Shown in pieces: positions 1-11,501 of a DNA stretch of 64,000 nt. This stretch comes from Bryopsis sp. KO-2023 (taxonomy: Eukaryota; Chlorophyta; Ulvophyceae; Bryopsidales; Bryopsidaceae), in assembly GCA_030272585.1 (NCBI GenBank), contig BSYQ01000006.1, forward strand, positions 5,233,001 through 5,297,000. The letters are read 5' to 3'. A program made the translations under genes and the position numbers. Every line of letters starts with the position of its first letter. Position 1 is the first letter of the stretch. The notes below the pieces were generated by a model. The model worked only from the letters and a program-made list of their open reading frames with translations, was not told where the DNA came from and searched no databases.

Positions 1-766
1 TGATGGACAAACTGTCCGTCAGGTCCAGGTCTTTACAGAACTCTTTTTGCCTGTCAAATTCATTCTACCATCCCCAAAGTCCATTCAACACAACTTCTGT
101 GCTAATTTTCCTCATCTGTAAAGCCACCAAAGGTGCTCCACAAGAACTTGGATGCAACTTTTCCTCAGCTGAGGGCTGCAGCCCCCTGGTCAATCCACAC
201 GCCATGTCAAAACATGGCCGCAATTTCATAGCACTCGGACTCAACCACTGCACTACACTGGATCACTATTGGATGAATGAACTCGACACATATCAGAATA
301 CGCAAAAAAAAAGGGGGGTCGGATGCACAGTCAGATTATGAGTCACACATCAGCCCACTTCCCCCACTTCCCCCACATTCCCCCACTTCCCCCCCAAGAA
401 TTAAGATTTCACACCTGTATCAAGGCCAACAGAATGAGCTTCAAGGTTGCCTCAGGAAGTTTTAGCACCACACCATCCAGCTTGGAGGACATCGTGACAT
501 GCAAAAGACTGAAGTAAAGCTTTTTGAAGGTCGCCCTTTTCCCTTTTCGCTGATGTCCTCCACCAATGCCTCTTTCTGGACATCGCCCCTTGTTGGAAAG
601 CACAGGGCTCCGCTCCAATCCCAAGACTCACCCAGTTTGCTGTGAATCTCCGACACCAACACAGGGACGACTCTCACCACCACCTCTTGCACTGCATTTG
701 CGAATATGTTGGTCAATGGATTTAACACAGCTACCACCTGGATCATGGCAGCAACATCGCACCCTG

Positions 767-1045
767 CACTATGGGAAAACCCGCTCTGTGCGGGGTAGTA
801 AAATCACCGTCGATTTCCGCCGAAAACTGGAGTCGCGAAAACCGACGCGACAGAGAGAGGGAATGGTAGGAAACACCTGGGTTCGACTCCCAGGCATTCC
901 CGTCACGATCTGGGGCGGAAAAACGTAGTCGCTGGCGAAGTCGTCAGCGACGGATGAAACCGCGGAAATCAACCCCGCACAGTCAACCCCGCATAGGACA
1001 GTAACCCCGTACAGGACTCTGTGCGGGGTTACTATCCTGTGCGGG
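767..1045. repeat. Dispersed GTGCGGGG repeat fragments
   Basis: The segment near 767-800 (GCACTATGGGAAA followed by CGCTCTGTGCGGGG) matches, inverted, the right edge of the repeat field near 4955-4995. More CTGTGCGGGG/CCCCGCACAG units, in both orientations, lie at 970-1045. This is evidently a small fragment of the same repeat family as the 4.4-5.0 kb fold-back. No protein is supported. Confidence 0.5.
859..901 (+). ncRNA. Minimal tRNA-like hairpin (acceptor plus T-arm)
   Basis: GGGAATG (859-865) pairs with CATTCCC (895-901) as a 7-bp acceptor-like stem. It stacks directly on a 6-bp T-arm (876-881 with 889-894) whose 7-nt loop TTCGACT fits the T-loop/B-box pattern. Only 10 nt separate the two 5' strands, so there is no D or anticodon arm. 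A 6-bp hairpin GTCGCG/CGCGAC lies just upstream (832-851). No A-rich or U-rich tract precedes it. It could be a tRNA-derived remnant, an RNase P substrate-like element, or chance. Confidence 0.35.
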
Positions 1046-1510
1046 GTTGACGTCACCGAATCGCGAAGGGTCTGGTACCAAATCCACCCAAACGCGTGCA
1101 AAAAAGTCAGACTGGCCGACGTCAGCATCAAAGTCACCATTCCCTTGCATGCACGCACAGAAATCACCAAGTGCCCTTCCCTGACTCAAGTGGAAGCGAC
1201 GCGCGTGGGCGTGTTGCGTGGACGGCCTTGCACCTGGCGTACCTGAGATACCGCAAATGAGGACATTCAACGGCCGCAACCTTTTCGTGGTCGTCGCAAC
1301 AACGCTAGGTCTGGTGGAAAAAAGGAGGTTCAATTCCTCCTCCTGCCTGGAACGATTCTGCACTGTTCGATTTCTCGAGCAGGGTTATCAGAGGCGGAAG
1401 GATCTTTCGGGACAATTTTGGCGGATGGTGAGTTTTACGCTTGAGTTTCGTGATATGCAGGAGCAAAAAGACTAGTGCTGTACTTGTCCCAAAGAGTCCA
1501 GGTTTACAAT

Positions 1511-3217
1511 TTACAGGGCTTGATAATATGTGGCCACTGTTCTTATTTTTCTGACATTTTCCTTGTCTTCTAGAGGTCTAGGGTAGTCCTCTTTTCCCTG
1601 TTTTCTTTTTTTTTGGTTTCCTGGCCATTTCTTCCCATCTATTGTCGCAGGTTTACTCCCCTCCTTCGGTCTAGTCCCCTCCTTCGGTCTGAGTTTTTTC
1701 TGGAACTCTTGGGTCTTGTGTATCAAAGCTATTCTCATTTGTCTAAGGGTTTCATCTCTTTCTGATGCTGGAAGATCATCTAATCTGTCAAGTGCACTGT
1801 GCATCATTCCCAAAATTTGAGGATTTGGTGGATTTGTAGGAACCCCCAGGGCGACCCGTTCACGATCCTCAACACGAAGTTCTCCCTGTGAGTCTCCCGC
1901 TGAAGCGTCTTCGATGGTGATGGTTCCCGGCCTCATTGAATCAATGTTTAGTCCCCACCCCTCCAACCCTCCCAAAGAACGTGCAACAGCACGTAGGTGT
2001 TTGCAGAGAATGCCCGCGGAGTCCTTACATGTGCACGTGGAATGCCCCATATCGACTTGATATGTCTCAATCCCATCGCTGGATAGAACTGTTGCAAGCC
2101 CTTCATCAGGTGAAATAATATCAATCATTTTGTCTTGGTTTTCCCATATTGCCTTGGCCTGCGTCAAAGAACACAAAAAAATATAACGGATCTCTGAACA
2201 TAGTCTGATTTCAGTATGTACAAGCAGAAAATCATCATTATCACCTTCGTTTCTCTCTCAAATATTTGATTCTTCAGTCGTGGGTTGTTCTCCTGATCGT
2301 TGTTCCCTGATTTGCTGAGGTATAAGTCTTTCACATTTGTCAACAGTTTGGATATAAGAATATCAAGTCGTTTGTTGAACTTTCCCCCCAGAACTGTGTA
2401 CTTCAACGTTTTGAAGAAACTCTCGATAAGGTTGTTTGTTTCCAGGGGAAATCTACTGCCGAGGCGCTTGTTTTTTCGCAGTCCATTTATCCAAGCAGTG
2501 CGGATTGGTCCCAAGCCAGTGTCTGCATTATATACATTCCACATGGTCAGTTCTGGTGGTAAAACTGGGTGCAATTCTGGTGGAAAAACTAGGTACGTAC
2601 ATCAGACCTGTTCAAATTAAACTGTGGTCAGTTCTGGTGGTAAAACTAGGTACAGTTTTGGTGGAAAAACTAGGTACGTACATCAGACCTGTTGAAATTA
2701 AATTGTGGAAAATACAATAATACAAACCCAGTTGCCCAGTTCCATCTAGACAAACCCCTGGGCAGCCGCAAATATTCATGATCTGATGCAACCTCTTTTG
2801 TTGCCAACTCTGATGCATCACCAATACGAAGGGTTGACATCCATCGCCACCGTAGCACTGTTTTTTTCCTGTATCAAAATTTTCTTTATATTTATTTATA
2901 TTTATTTAATTTTTACACAAAGGGAACAGAAAATCATGTTGGGCTGCATCGATTGCAGCACTTGTTCATTGAACTGACTTGGCCATACTGTGGTGATATA
3001 TGTGTAACATTGTGTGCCTTTGAGAAGTAGGTGTACCTTTTCTTTCCGTGGTGCATGTGCACCTGAAATCCTGGAAAAACAATACATCTTCCTTGTGTAT
3101 TTCAAGCAGTTTTTTTGTGGCCACCTCATCATCCAAATGCAACTGAGCTTTTGATCGAACTCTTTTTTCGATTCCTTTGATGTCTTGTAATGTGACCTCG
3201 TAGTTGCTTTCATCCAC
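1511..3217 (-). pseudogene. Decayed MULE-type transposase with SWIM zinc finger
   Basis: Four minus-strand coding pieces look like one transposase. 3217-3062 has an N-terminal-type segment (VTLQDIKGIEKRVRSK). 2824-2700 has MHQSWQQKRLHQIM followed by CLDGTGQL, resembling the first catalytic Asp region of MULE transposases. 2574-2245 has ETNNLIESFFKTL, typical of the region after the catalytic core. 2176-1511 carries a SWIM finger (CTCK, then CKHLRAV) and a basic tail. The family fixes the order core, then SWIM. The middle of the catalytic domain is not found; an 81-bp tandem duplication occupies that place, so the gene is probably dead. I saw no terminal inverted repeats. Exon joins were not resolved. 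Confidence 0.5.
2545..2706. repeat. 81-bp tandem duplication
   Basis: Two head-to-tail copies (2545-2625 and 2626-2706) share GGTCAGTTCTGGTGGTAAAA and AGGTACGTACATCAGACC with a few substitutions. Within each copy the shorter motif TGGTGG(T/A)AAAACT(A/G)GGT is itself repeated. It sits inside the decayed MULE gene. Confidence 0.75.
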
Positions 3218-3299
3218 ACACCCAGGGGAGGCTCTTGGTCTTGCATGGGGTCGACATGGACAGTCCCCAGTGTGTTAAAAAACATGGACAGTGTGTTAT

Positions 3300-4360
3300 A
3301 AAACATAAAAAAATGCCCTGGTGTGTTACAGGGAATTATGCTGTGGGTGCGTCAGCAAGATGCATTTCATGTAGCAGGAACCTTCTTTTGCAGTAAGGGA
3401 AATAGGCAGAAAATAAAACATGTTGAGGTGGCTTTTACTTTTCTTGAAACAACTGATTTATTCCAACCCTTGGACGCAGGAAATGTACAAAATTCGCATG
3501 ATACGGCACACACCAGATCCTAGTTCTTGTTGATTGGGCAGGCCATTCCATTGGGTTGGGGGGGGGGGTTGACACCTGGTTTTGTCTGCCAGGCAGTGAG
3601 GGATTCGATGGCCGGGCTAATCAGCTCATGGGTCTATGGGAGGGGGGATGTATTCTTTTGTCCGTAAAGATGAGGTACAGTGAAGATCATTCGAGAATGC
3701 CAGCCCGCTCGGTCGGAGGATCAAAAAGACCAATCCCAGCAGAAAAAGGAAGATGGAGGTGTGTTAGAATGGGCAGCCTGCCCACCCCATGAAAAAAAGG
3801 TAACAACAATTGCAAAGGGAAGCTGGATAGGGTGATTTCCGCCCCCCCTTTTTTCGATCAAGGTGCAACATGCTTGTTTTGTTTCTGGTATCATACGTGC
3901 GCATTGTTTTCTTAAAAAACGTTTTTAGTATTTGGTTTTGATTCAGGAGACGGACTTTATCAAGACTTTTCCAACCTCAGTGAACCTGGATTCATATGCA
4001 TATGACCACATATGTTGCAGTTATTATGAACATTTGAACAATTGCACCTCATGTGCCTTATTCTGCTTTGCTGATAAAACAATTAAAAAATGGTTAGAAG
4101 TGGGTCAGATGGGTATTTATATGTTCAACGAGCTCTGTATTATTGAAAGACAAGCGCAGGGTCGGAATGGCAGGATCAGAGTTCATGGTTTTGGGCTATT
4201 TTTTTAGTTTCTATTTCTATTTTGGAATAAGTGGGAATGGGCAAGTCTTCGATCATAAAATGGGGTGTACATTTAAAAAGGGGTTTTGTCATTGTTGTTT
4301 TATTGTAACAACCATATTGTCATCATGAAGCTGCACAGATGTGTTTCTACAACCACCCAG
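3300..4360. other. No gene recognised
   Basis: This stretch holds homopolymer runs (for example poly-G near 3560 and T-rich near 3850 and 4200) and short unsupported open frames. I saw no splice-linked exons, RNA genes or terminal repeats. Confidence 0.5.
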
Positions 4361-4369
4361 CATACACAC

Positions 4370-4990
4370 AGTAGAACCCCGCACAGCGATCCCGCACAGA
4401 CTAGAACCCCGCACACGATTGTCATGATCACCCTGCACAGGAACGAAATACGCCGGCACACGCCTTTCACAATCACCCCGTACACACACAAAAGGAGCCC
4501 GCACAGTCACCCCGCACAGAGACCCCGCACAGTTGTGCGGGGGTCTGGCCCTCCTGTGCGGGGTGTTTCATTAATGGCACAGAACCCTGAACAGTCACGC
4601 ACAGAGTTAAAAACACCCCGCACGGCTCTGTTCCCCGGTTTGGCCCCGTATTGTGCGGGGTCCCGATTTAACCCCGCACAGACTGGAACCCCGCACACAG
4701 AACCCGACGTCTTTCATATCCACCCCGCACGGCACCCCCGTACAGAGAATAGGATACCCCGCACACTGTACGGGGCTATGTTTCATCTGTGCGGGGTCCC
4801 ACAACGGGAAAGACGTCAGGTTCTGTGTGCGGGGTTCCAGTCTGTGCGGGGTTAAATCGGGACCCCGCACAATACGGGGCCAAACCGGGGAACAGAGCCG
4901 TGCGGGGTGTTTTTAACTCTGTGCGTGACTGTTCAGGGTTCTGTGCGGGGTTTGAAAAACACCCCGCACAGAGCGCGATTTCCCATAGTG
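4370..4990. mobile_element. GTGCGGGG repeat field, probable non-autonomous fold-back element
   Basis: Well over a dozen units of CCCCGCACA or its complement TGTGCGGGG occur in both orientations. Long open frames on both strands arise only because the repeat has no stops. The core is a 138-bp inverted repeat (4578-4715 with 4808-4945). The right edge (GCGCGATTTCCCATAGTGC, about 4972-4990) recurs inverted near 767. No transposase is inside, so it is probably a non-autonomous element or MITE; target-site duplications were not identified. Confidence 0.6.
4578..4945. repeat. 138-bp inverted repeat (fold-back)
   Basis: The left arm 4578-4715 is the reverse complement of the right arm 4808-4945, with a single mismatch that I could find (near 4705). 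The spacer is 92 nt. The arms begin with CACAGAACCCTGAACAGTC and end in GTCTTTC. A transcript could form a hairpin of about 138 bp. Such near-identity implies recent origin or arm-to-arm conversion. Confidence 0.9.
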
Positions 4991-5349
4991 CTGGAGGGAA
5001 GAGCACCTGAAATAATTCACGCCAAACATGTTTAATGTGCTACATACATTAGTGAATCATGGAAATATTAGTTATGGCAGGGTTCCTCGAGAAAAATAAA
5101 AGAGAAAATTGAAAAAAAGTGGATAAAAATCACCTGGTGTTGGAAAAAAGTTCAACATTGTTTTTCATTCTGAGACTGGTGTATGGGATCTGCTCAGAAT
5201 AGATGGGTATCATCTCGACCAAAAACTGGTTCGGAGGCTAGACACTTTCCATAAACTCATCACAGCAGATGCTCAGGACGGCCTGAAACAGGCATTAGAT
5301 ATTAAAAACCACAAAGCCGGTCTCAGGGGTTTCTACATTAATATGTTGT

Positions 5350-6045
5350 ACCATTTCTTTTACTCAAAGTTTTTCCTAATTGAACTGAGGTGGGAGCCAG
5401 GAGGGCTATTGTAGGTGGATGTGCACCGCTGCCAGAAATCATGGCTGGAGATCGGTGGTTTTCAACTACCGGGGCTGTAATGGTGTGCCTCACACATCGC
5501 ACAAGGGATACTATGTGACAGAAACCCAAGATCTAGAAGCAGTGGTGAACCACATCAAAAGGGAAACATTTCCACAAGGATTTCTAGGTTATTTTTTTAT
5601 ATTTGCAATAGAAAAACAATTGAAAGTTTGTTTCAGCACACCGACGCATTGGCCTGGAGTTTTGGATGGTGGCTAGGGCGGATATGCTTTTGGAAGAAGA
5701 AAGCAACAGCAGAAAATGTCAAAACAATTTTGCTCTTGAAATGGATATGCCATTGATTGTGCACTCTTCTTTCAGGAGATTTTCTGCAGCCCCCCTTTTT
5801 GTGGCATCTTACTCACTGGGTAGTTTGATGCTGTGTAAATACTTGGGTCCGATGCACAGATAAAATCTTGAAAAGTCCAGTAGAAGCTGCAGACACATTT
5901 CTTCCCCCTTCTTGTGGCAGCATTCCTGTGAACGAATCACATAAACCTCAACTCAGAAGATGGATGTGTTTGTACCATAGACTGAAGCAATCAAAAATTT
6001 CGAAGTGCCATTCACACAGCCACAACCCTCCAAACGCAACCTCAG
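5350..6045 (+). pseudogene. Truncated ABHD1/3-type alpha/beta hydrolase copy (copy C)
   Basis: Homologous to the intact gene at 16.2-19.0 kb but in opposite orientation. Recognisable exon pieces read WMCTAARNHGWRSVVFNYRG (about 5414-5572) and SFRRFSAAPLFVASYSLGS with LMLCKYLG (about 5767-5850). The first half (lid and N-terminal exons) and the catalytic Asp and His exons are missing. It shares the downstream sequence SPVEAADTFLPP and CLYHRLKQSKISK with the truncated copy at 56.6-57.7 kb, so these two are sister copies. No intact product is expected. Confidence 0.75.
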
Positions 6046-6048
6046 GAA

Positions 6049-6180
6049 CTCTATGGGGGATTTGGATGATGGGAAAAGGAACGATCAGCACTATGCAGAG
6101 AAAGGTCAATTGGAGATGTTTGGCTGTGGTTGACTGAGTTGCTTACAAGCACTTGTCAAATGTCTGGCTTTCATGCATGG
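6049..6180. repeat. Inverted copy of 53,325-53,465
   Basis: AACTCTATGGGGGATTTGG and the next 130 bases are the reverse complement of 53,325-53,465 with scattered differences. The segment follows copy C of the hydrolase directly. In the 53-57 kb region the same two pieces are separated by about 3.1 kb that includes the MPVS-B gene. Confidence 0.8.
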
Positions 6181-6326
6181 CTGGGAGTTGCCCTTGCACA
6201 CTGTTAAACACCCAGACAATGAGAAGCGAGCAGTTGCATTTGGAAAAGCATTGTTGAAGGGTGCTGTGGTGAATTGAAAGCGTTCAGCAGAGGCTTGGTG
6301 GTTTCGGCTGCCGTGATAGGTAGACC

Positions 6327-6512
6327 AGAAACCAGATTTCATGCGAGGTTGGGTGGATTGATCGAAGTGCTTTTTTGGCCAGGAAAATTGACACCAGAGC
6401 GAAGTTGCTGGATGCGTGGGGAAAGGATGGAGGCTTCTTGAAGGAGGAATTGAAGCTGTGGATTAAGAAAGAGCACAAAGAGTTTGATAAAAAAATGGTT
6501 CAGTTTATCTGA
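6327..6512 (+). CDS. Possible orphan exon, unknown
   Basis: After an AG at about 6326 there is an open stretch of about 60 codons ending at a TGA near 6510. It includes WIDRSAFLARKIDTRAK and LLDAWGKDGGFLKEELKLW, with amphipathic, charged composition resembling a real exon. I do not recognise the family and could not link it to other exons. It may be part of the DEAH-helicase-like fragment duplicated from 53.3 kb, or a decayed gene. Confidence 0.25.
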   Translation, partial: RNQISCEVGWIDRSAFLARKIDTRAKLLDAWGKDGGFLKEELKLWIKKEHKEFDKKMVQFI

Positions 6513-6852
6513 AGGATAGATAGTGGCTGGTGGAAGAGGGATTCAAAAGAGTGCTTTTATTGGGTCCTATGACTGGCTTGCTTTAGAGAGTGCCGGGGTG
6601 TACTGAACATCTCCATGATCTTTGTGACCATCCAAAAATCAATCGCTCAAACACGAGCTAAGAAGTTGCGGAATGCTAATGCATGCAACTGAACAGAAGG
6701 GCACCCATCAACCCAAATATAAATCGAACGAAACATACCCAAAGATTTCTTTCACAAGTAAGACCCCCCAAAAAGATTTTAATATGCTTTTTTCTTCCTT
6801 TTTAATTTCAAACTCAAGATGGCAGAGTTAGATGTGTTTCACAGCAAGATCT

Positions 6853-6903
6853 GTCAGGTCAGTGCTCATCCTGGGAGCACCCACGGTTCGAGTCCGTGCT
6901 GGC
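6853..6903 (+). ncRNA. Three-stem tRNA-like element
   Basis: GTCAG (6853-6857) can pair with CTGGC (6899-6903, one U.G). GTGCTC (6862-6867) pairs with GAGCAC (6875-6880) around a 7-nt loop. CACGG (6882-6886) pairs with CCGTG (6894-6898) around TTCGAGT (6887-6893), a canonical T loop/B box. TTTT follows at once (6904-6907), as at a Pol III terminator. The acceptor is short (5 bp) and there is no D arm, so this is not a standard tRNA. A tRNA pseudogene, SINE head or mascRNA-like fold are alternatives. Confidence 0.4.
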
Positions 6904-6907
6904 TTTT

Positions 6908-8021
6908 GATTGAAACCTCCCATCAACAAGCCCATCAACACCACCGTCTATTTGAGTGAAAACGCATTCATAACAAGCAACCACTGAAGGACCTTCATTT
7001 TTTTCCTTTCTGATTCAAAAGTGGATTGTGGGGGAGAGAAGAGATTTATAATTGCACACATATGATTTTCCACGGGGCGACATTGAGCTGCAGAATTAGT
7101 TTTTTATTTTGATGTTTGTTTTTTTTCTCTACTCGATGGACGCAAGAGAGAGAATTTTGCATTTGTTAATTTTTGAATGAAGAAGAAATGAAAAGGAACT
7201 TCTGTCTCTGCTTTGTATTTTTTTATTCCATGTGTTCAGAAAACATGGAGGAGTGTGGATTTTATGGTAATATTGCCAACTTTTTTTTTACAGTGGCGGA
7301 GATGTGTGATGCGAGGCATTTCAGAAAATGGATAAATAGAACTGCATGATTCTCACTTTAAGTAATTTCTAAAGTTTGAAAGTTTGTTAGGGGTTGAACA
7401 ATGACCGGATATTGTGTTTGATTCTTATTTCAATTTTCCAAGTGCTTAATCCATCTTTTGCACCGATTTTGGTCACTGGGTTTGAGATGATGTTGATCAA
7501 AGCTTGGATTGTACCAGTCTGATTTTGGATGGGTGTGGAGAGGAGATGGGGGAAAAGTAATATTAATAATTAGTAATACTATGAATTTTCAATTCGTTCG
7601 GAAAAAGGAAACACGAGGGACAAATTTCTCGCTTGTCTTTTGCTTTCTGGATGAAATAGAGGTGAGCAATGAAAAAAAAAATTGCTTTGTGAGTAATGGG
7701 GATACGATGTCCTCAGGATCTCCAGTCATTTTGCTGCCTATCCAGGAAATCTTGCAGTAAATCAATAAATAAATCTTATTTCTCTTCAGATACCCGTGGC
7801 CTTCCCATGTCCATTCTGAGCCAGACCCAAAATCTCAGATGCTGTCGTACAAGATTCAACAGTGCATGTCGTACAATTGAAAAATGCTCAATCCATTCCC
7901 CCCACATTGATCGTACAGTACCCAACCCCAAAAGAAAACGCCACTGCCACCAACCGCATCCGTTTCCGTTGCCCGTTTTTCCGACTGTCCTTCGTAAGCA
8001 GCACTCCTATCGTTTTCCCAG
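6908..8021. other. Intergenic, desaturase upstream region
   Basis: No gene recognised. The stretch is A/T-rich with many T runs. A 3' splice-site-like TTTTCCCAG lies immediately before the desaturase ATG, suggesting a 5'-UTR intron. Confidence 0.4.
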
Positions 8022-11000
8022 ATGGTGTCCGCCACTGCAATTGGGGAGAAAGACCCCGACGGCCAACCGGCTTCGAAGTCCGTTTTCACTTTCGCTGAAG
8101 TATCGAAGCACAACCAGGCGGATGACTGCTGGATGGTGGTATCTGGGAAAGTGTACGATGTAACGAAGTTCGTGCCGAGACACCCGGGGGGTAATATGAT
8201 ATACGTGAACGCGGGAAAGGACGCCACGAACCTGTTCGATTCCTATCATCCCCCAGGTGCAAGGTAATCCAAACCCCCCCAAAAAAAAAATGACAAAAAA
8301 AATACAAAACTCGCGTCCCCGTCTTTTCAGTTTGGTACAGGGCTTTCCAGAAATCACCGACATCGAGATGTTCAGTTGTGAGTGTGCAGTTTGGTTGGAG
8401 GTAATTTAGTCTTGCAATTTTTTGCAAGAAAAAAGACCTCTTTTTTGAGGAATTCTCTTTTTATCTCCAAGTGGGATTGATAGGGATATTCTCAGCTTTG
8501 GCCAAAAAAAAATTTGCTTGCTGAAATAACACGTAGGAAAAAGCAAGCCTCCAAAAGAAAAGGAAAACAAAAAAAAACAAAAACACCATCACGAGTAAGG
8601 ATTGCTCTTTGATTTAAAAAAATCCTTTTAAATGTATCTTTTTTCTCTAAAAAAATGTTACTCTCAGTTGCATGTTGCACAGAGATGGGATTGATTTTCT
8701 GGTAGAAATGAAAAGAGTGACCACGCTGAATGAAAAGAGTGATCCTTAGGGAGGTGCTGAAGAAGTTTTACATCGGGGAGCTGCAGAAGGAAGATGAAAT
8801 TCAAGCATTCAGAGCAGATTTCGGGGAAAACGACCAAGACCGGATTTTTTACGACACCATCAAAAAACGTGTCAATGAAATGTTCAAGAAATCCAAGGTA
8901 AAAAAAGGGACTCGAATTCTTTCGGTTTTTTTTTTTAATTATTTTTTCAGGTGGTGATTAAAAAAAAAGCAGAAGCAACAGTAACAAGTAAAGAACAGGG
9001 CAGAGGGTGGAGTACTTGCTCCAGGGGGTATTATTGCACTCTGTCATAGTTTTACCTGGAAAAAAGGAAAGAGGCAAGTGTTTCTTCTTGTGTTTTTTTT
9101 TGTGAATGCATGTGTGTGTGTTTGTGTTTTTGCTTTGTCAGATTGATCCTCGATTCTCTTGGCAAATGTATATCAAAACTGCGATCATCTTGAGTGCCTG
9201 TGCACTCTCGGTGTACGGGTCTTTCTACGTTTCTTTCTCAAACCTGCTGGTAAGTTGTTTCTTCAGACGAAGTCCCTCCCCCCCCCAAATAATAATAATA
9301 ATAATAAGGATAATAACGATAGGAGAAATATATTATTATGTTGATAATATTGCAAGAAATGACATTTCTTTTTTCGGTTGTGGACACATCATGCCCTGGC
9401 AAAAGGAGAAATCGGAGCCGTGGTTTTTTGTTGTACTGATATACGAAAGATAGAGCAAACCAATGCCAACGAATACGAAAAAAGGGAAAGGAATTAAAAC
9501 AGCCAATACGGCATTGCATTGCACCATCATCCAAAAACTCCACGCAACAGAGAGACACGTTCGCTTACATTTATGAGGGGCTGTTTTTTTCTTCTTCTCC
9601 TTCAGGCATCCGCAGTGTGTGCGGTCTGTCTCGGGTTTTTCTCGGCCAGCGTGGGGGTGGCCGTCCAACACGATGCCAATCACGGAGCCTACAGCAACAG
9701 CCCCACTCTCAACAAATGTGTTGGGTGGCTGCTGGATGCTGTCGGAGCTTCTTCCTTCCTTTGGAAACAGCAGCATGTGGTTGGTCACCACGTCTACACG
9801 AATGTCGATGGGCTGGATCCAGACATCAGGGTGAAAGATCCTGATGTGAGGCGAGTTACGGATAGGCAGCCCTGGAGGTCCTACCAGGTCAGTTTTTTTT
9901 ATGAATCTTGGTGGGTTTCTTTTTGTCAATTCACATTTTGCAAAAAAGAAAAAAAAAGCACATCGGTCGACTAATGTTGAAAACTCGTGTCAAAATCTAT
10001 GTGCAGTTGATGTTTTTTTTAGTGTTTTTTTTTTTTTAAGCAAAGTTTAATGTGGGGTGGGGAGATGCAAAGGAGGGTGAGGGAAAAAATTTTGTTGTGG
10101 GAAATTTGACTTTGGAGTTCTGGTGATCGTTTTTTTTTTTTTCCTCTTCCCGCGCAGGTGTATCAGCATTTGTATTTGGGTGTTCTGTATGGAGTTCTAT
10201 CTATCAAGAGCATTTTGCTCGACGATTTCAGCGCCCTGTCCAGCAACAAGATCGGAGCCGTCCCTCTGACACGTTTGACACAAGAAGAGAAAATCGTGTT
10301 TTGGTCTGGAAAGGTTTTCTGGTTTGCTTACTACGTTCTTTTCCCTGTGACGTTTACCCCTCATTCGTTTGGAAAATTGCTTCTCATTTGGACAATCGCT
10401 CAGCTGGTGGCGGGGTGGACGCTGGCCTTCATGTTCCAGGTAAATATATATAATGAAGTGTGACCTTTTGTGTGAAGTGTGACGTGTCATTGTTGTTTTT
10501 CTGAGTGATGGGACCTATATTGTGTGAAGTGTGATGTTTTAATGTGAAGTGCGACGTTTTAATGTGAAGTGTGACATTTACTATATTCTGTGTGATGAGA
10601 CCTGCATTGTGTGACGTGTGACTTTTTTTAAATGTGAAGTGTGACATTTTACTCTTTTTCTGAGTGATGGGACCTACATTGTGTGAAAAATGAGTGATAT
10701 GGGTCCCTTCTTGTCTTTTCTTTCTCCAGTAGTTGTATTATGAAATGCTGGGTGTGTTTGAAACCAGGTGAACCATGTGACGGATGACGTCGTCTTTTTC
10801 AAAGGAGATGACACCGGAACAATTTCCAGGGGATGGGCTATGTCCCAGGTCGAGGGAACTTCGGATTTCGCCCACGATTCTTGGCTCTGGATGCATGTTT
10901 CGGGTGGTCTCAATTTCCAGGTTGGTTGCTCAGTCGCATTGGCCTATTTGGAAATGCTTGTTTAAACGATGGGGGAGTGCCAGATTGAACTGCCAAAACT

Positions 11001-11501
11001 CTTAAAGCATTGGAAATCGACCCAAATTGTCTGTCCAGCATCTTTCTTTTTCCCCCGACTTCCCCTGAGAACATCATCCTGCGAGAGATGCAAATCCTGG
11101 ATGCATGCATGCATACATGCATGCATCTTGATGATGTAGATGATTGTGGATCAATGTCTGGCATTGCAAATTGACGTCTGTCTGGGGGGAGGGGGAGAAA
11201 CAGAAAAGCAAAAAAGGAATTGGAAAGGGAAAATGATCGATGGGTTCCTTTTTCTGTTGCTTTGTGTCAGTCACATAAACATTTTGGATGGCTGGATTGA
11301 CAGAGGTGTGAATGCTTGCAGGTGGTCCATCATTTATTCCCTTGGGTTTGCCACGTCCACTATCCCAGAATCGCTCCGATCATTAAGGATGTCTGCAAAG
11401 AATTCGACGTTCGCTATGTCATTTACCCAACCTTCCTCTCCGCTGTCCAGGCCCACTTCAAACATCTGAAAAGAGTGGGGATGGGTAGCAAAATGCATTG
11501 A
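8022..11501 (+). CDS. Front-end fatty acid desaturase, cytochrome b5 fusion
   Basis: Eight exons: 8022-8263, 8331-8377, about 8735-8897, 9142-9249, 9606-9887, 10158-10439, 10768-10920 and 11322-11501 (TGA), about 485 residues. Exon 1 is a cytochrome b5 domain with the haem motif RHPGG and a second His in SYHP. Membrane segments follow. The three His boxes are HDANHG, QQHVVGHH and the variant QVVHHLFP (QxxHH), in the family's order and spacing. The QxxHH box with fused b5 marks the delta-5/6/4 front-end class, which inserts a double bond on the carboxyl side of an existing one in polyunsaturated acyl chains in the ER, using electrons via b5. VYVNAGKD-like and SYHP spacing resembles delta-5 or delta-6 enzymes, but regiospecificity cannot be read from sequence. 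The exon 2/3 junction is the least certain splice. Confidence 0.93.

Noticed and set aside
4286..5010. Long open frames on both strands rich in Arg/Pro/Thr
   Set aside because: They are translations of the CCCCGCACA/TGTGCGGGG repeat and of the fold-back arms; the same peptide appears on both strands.
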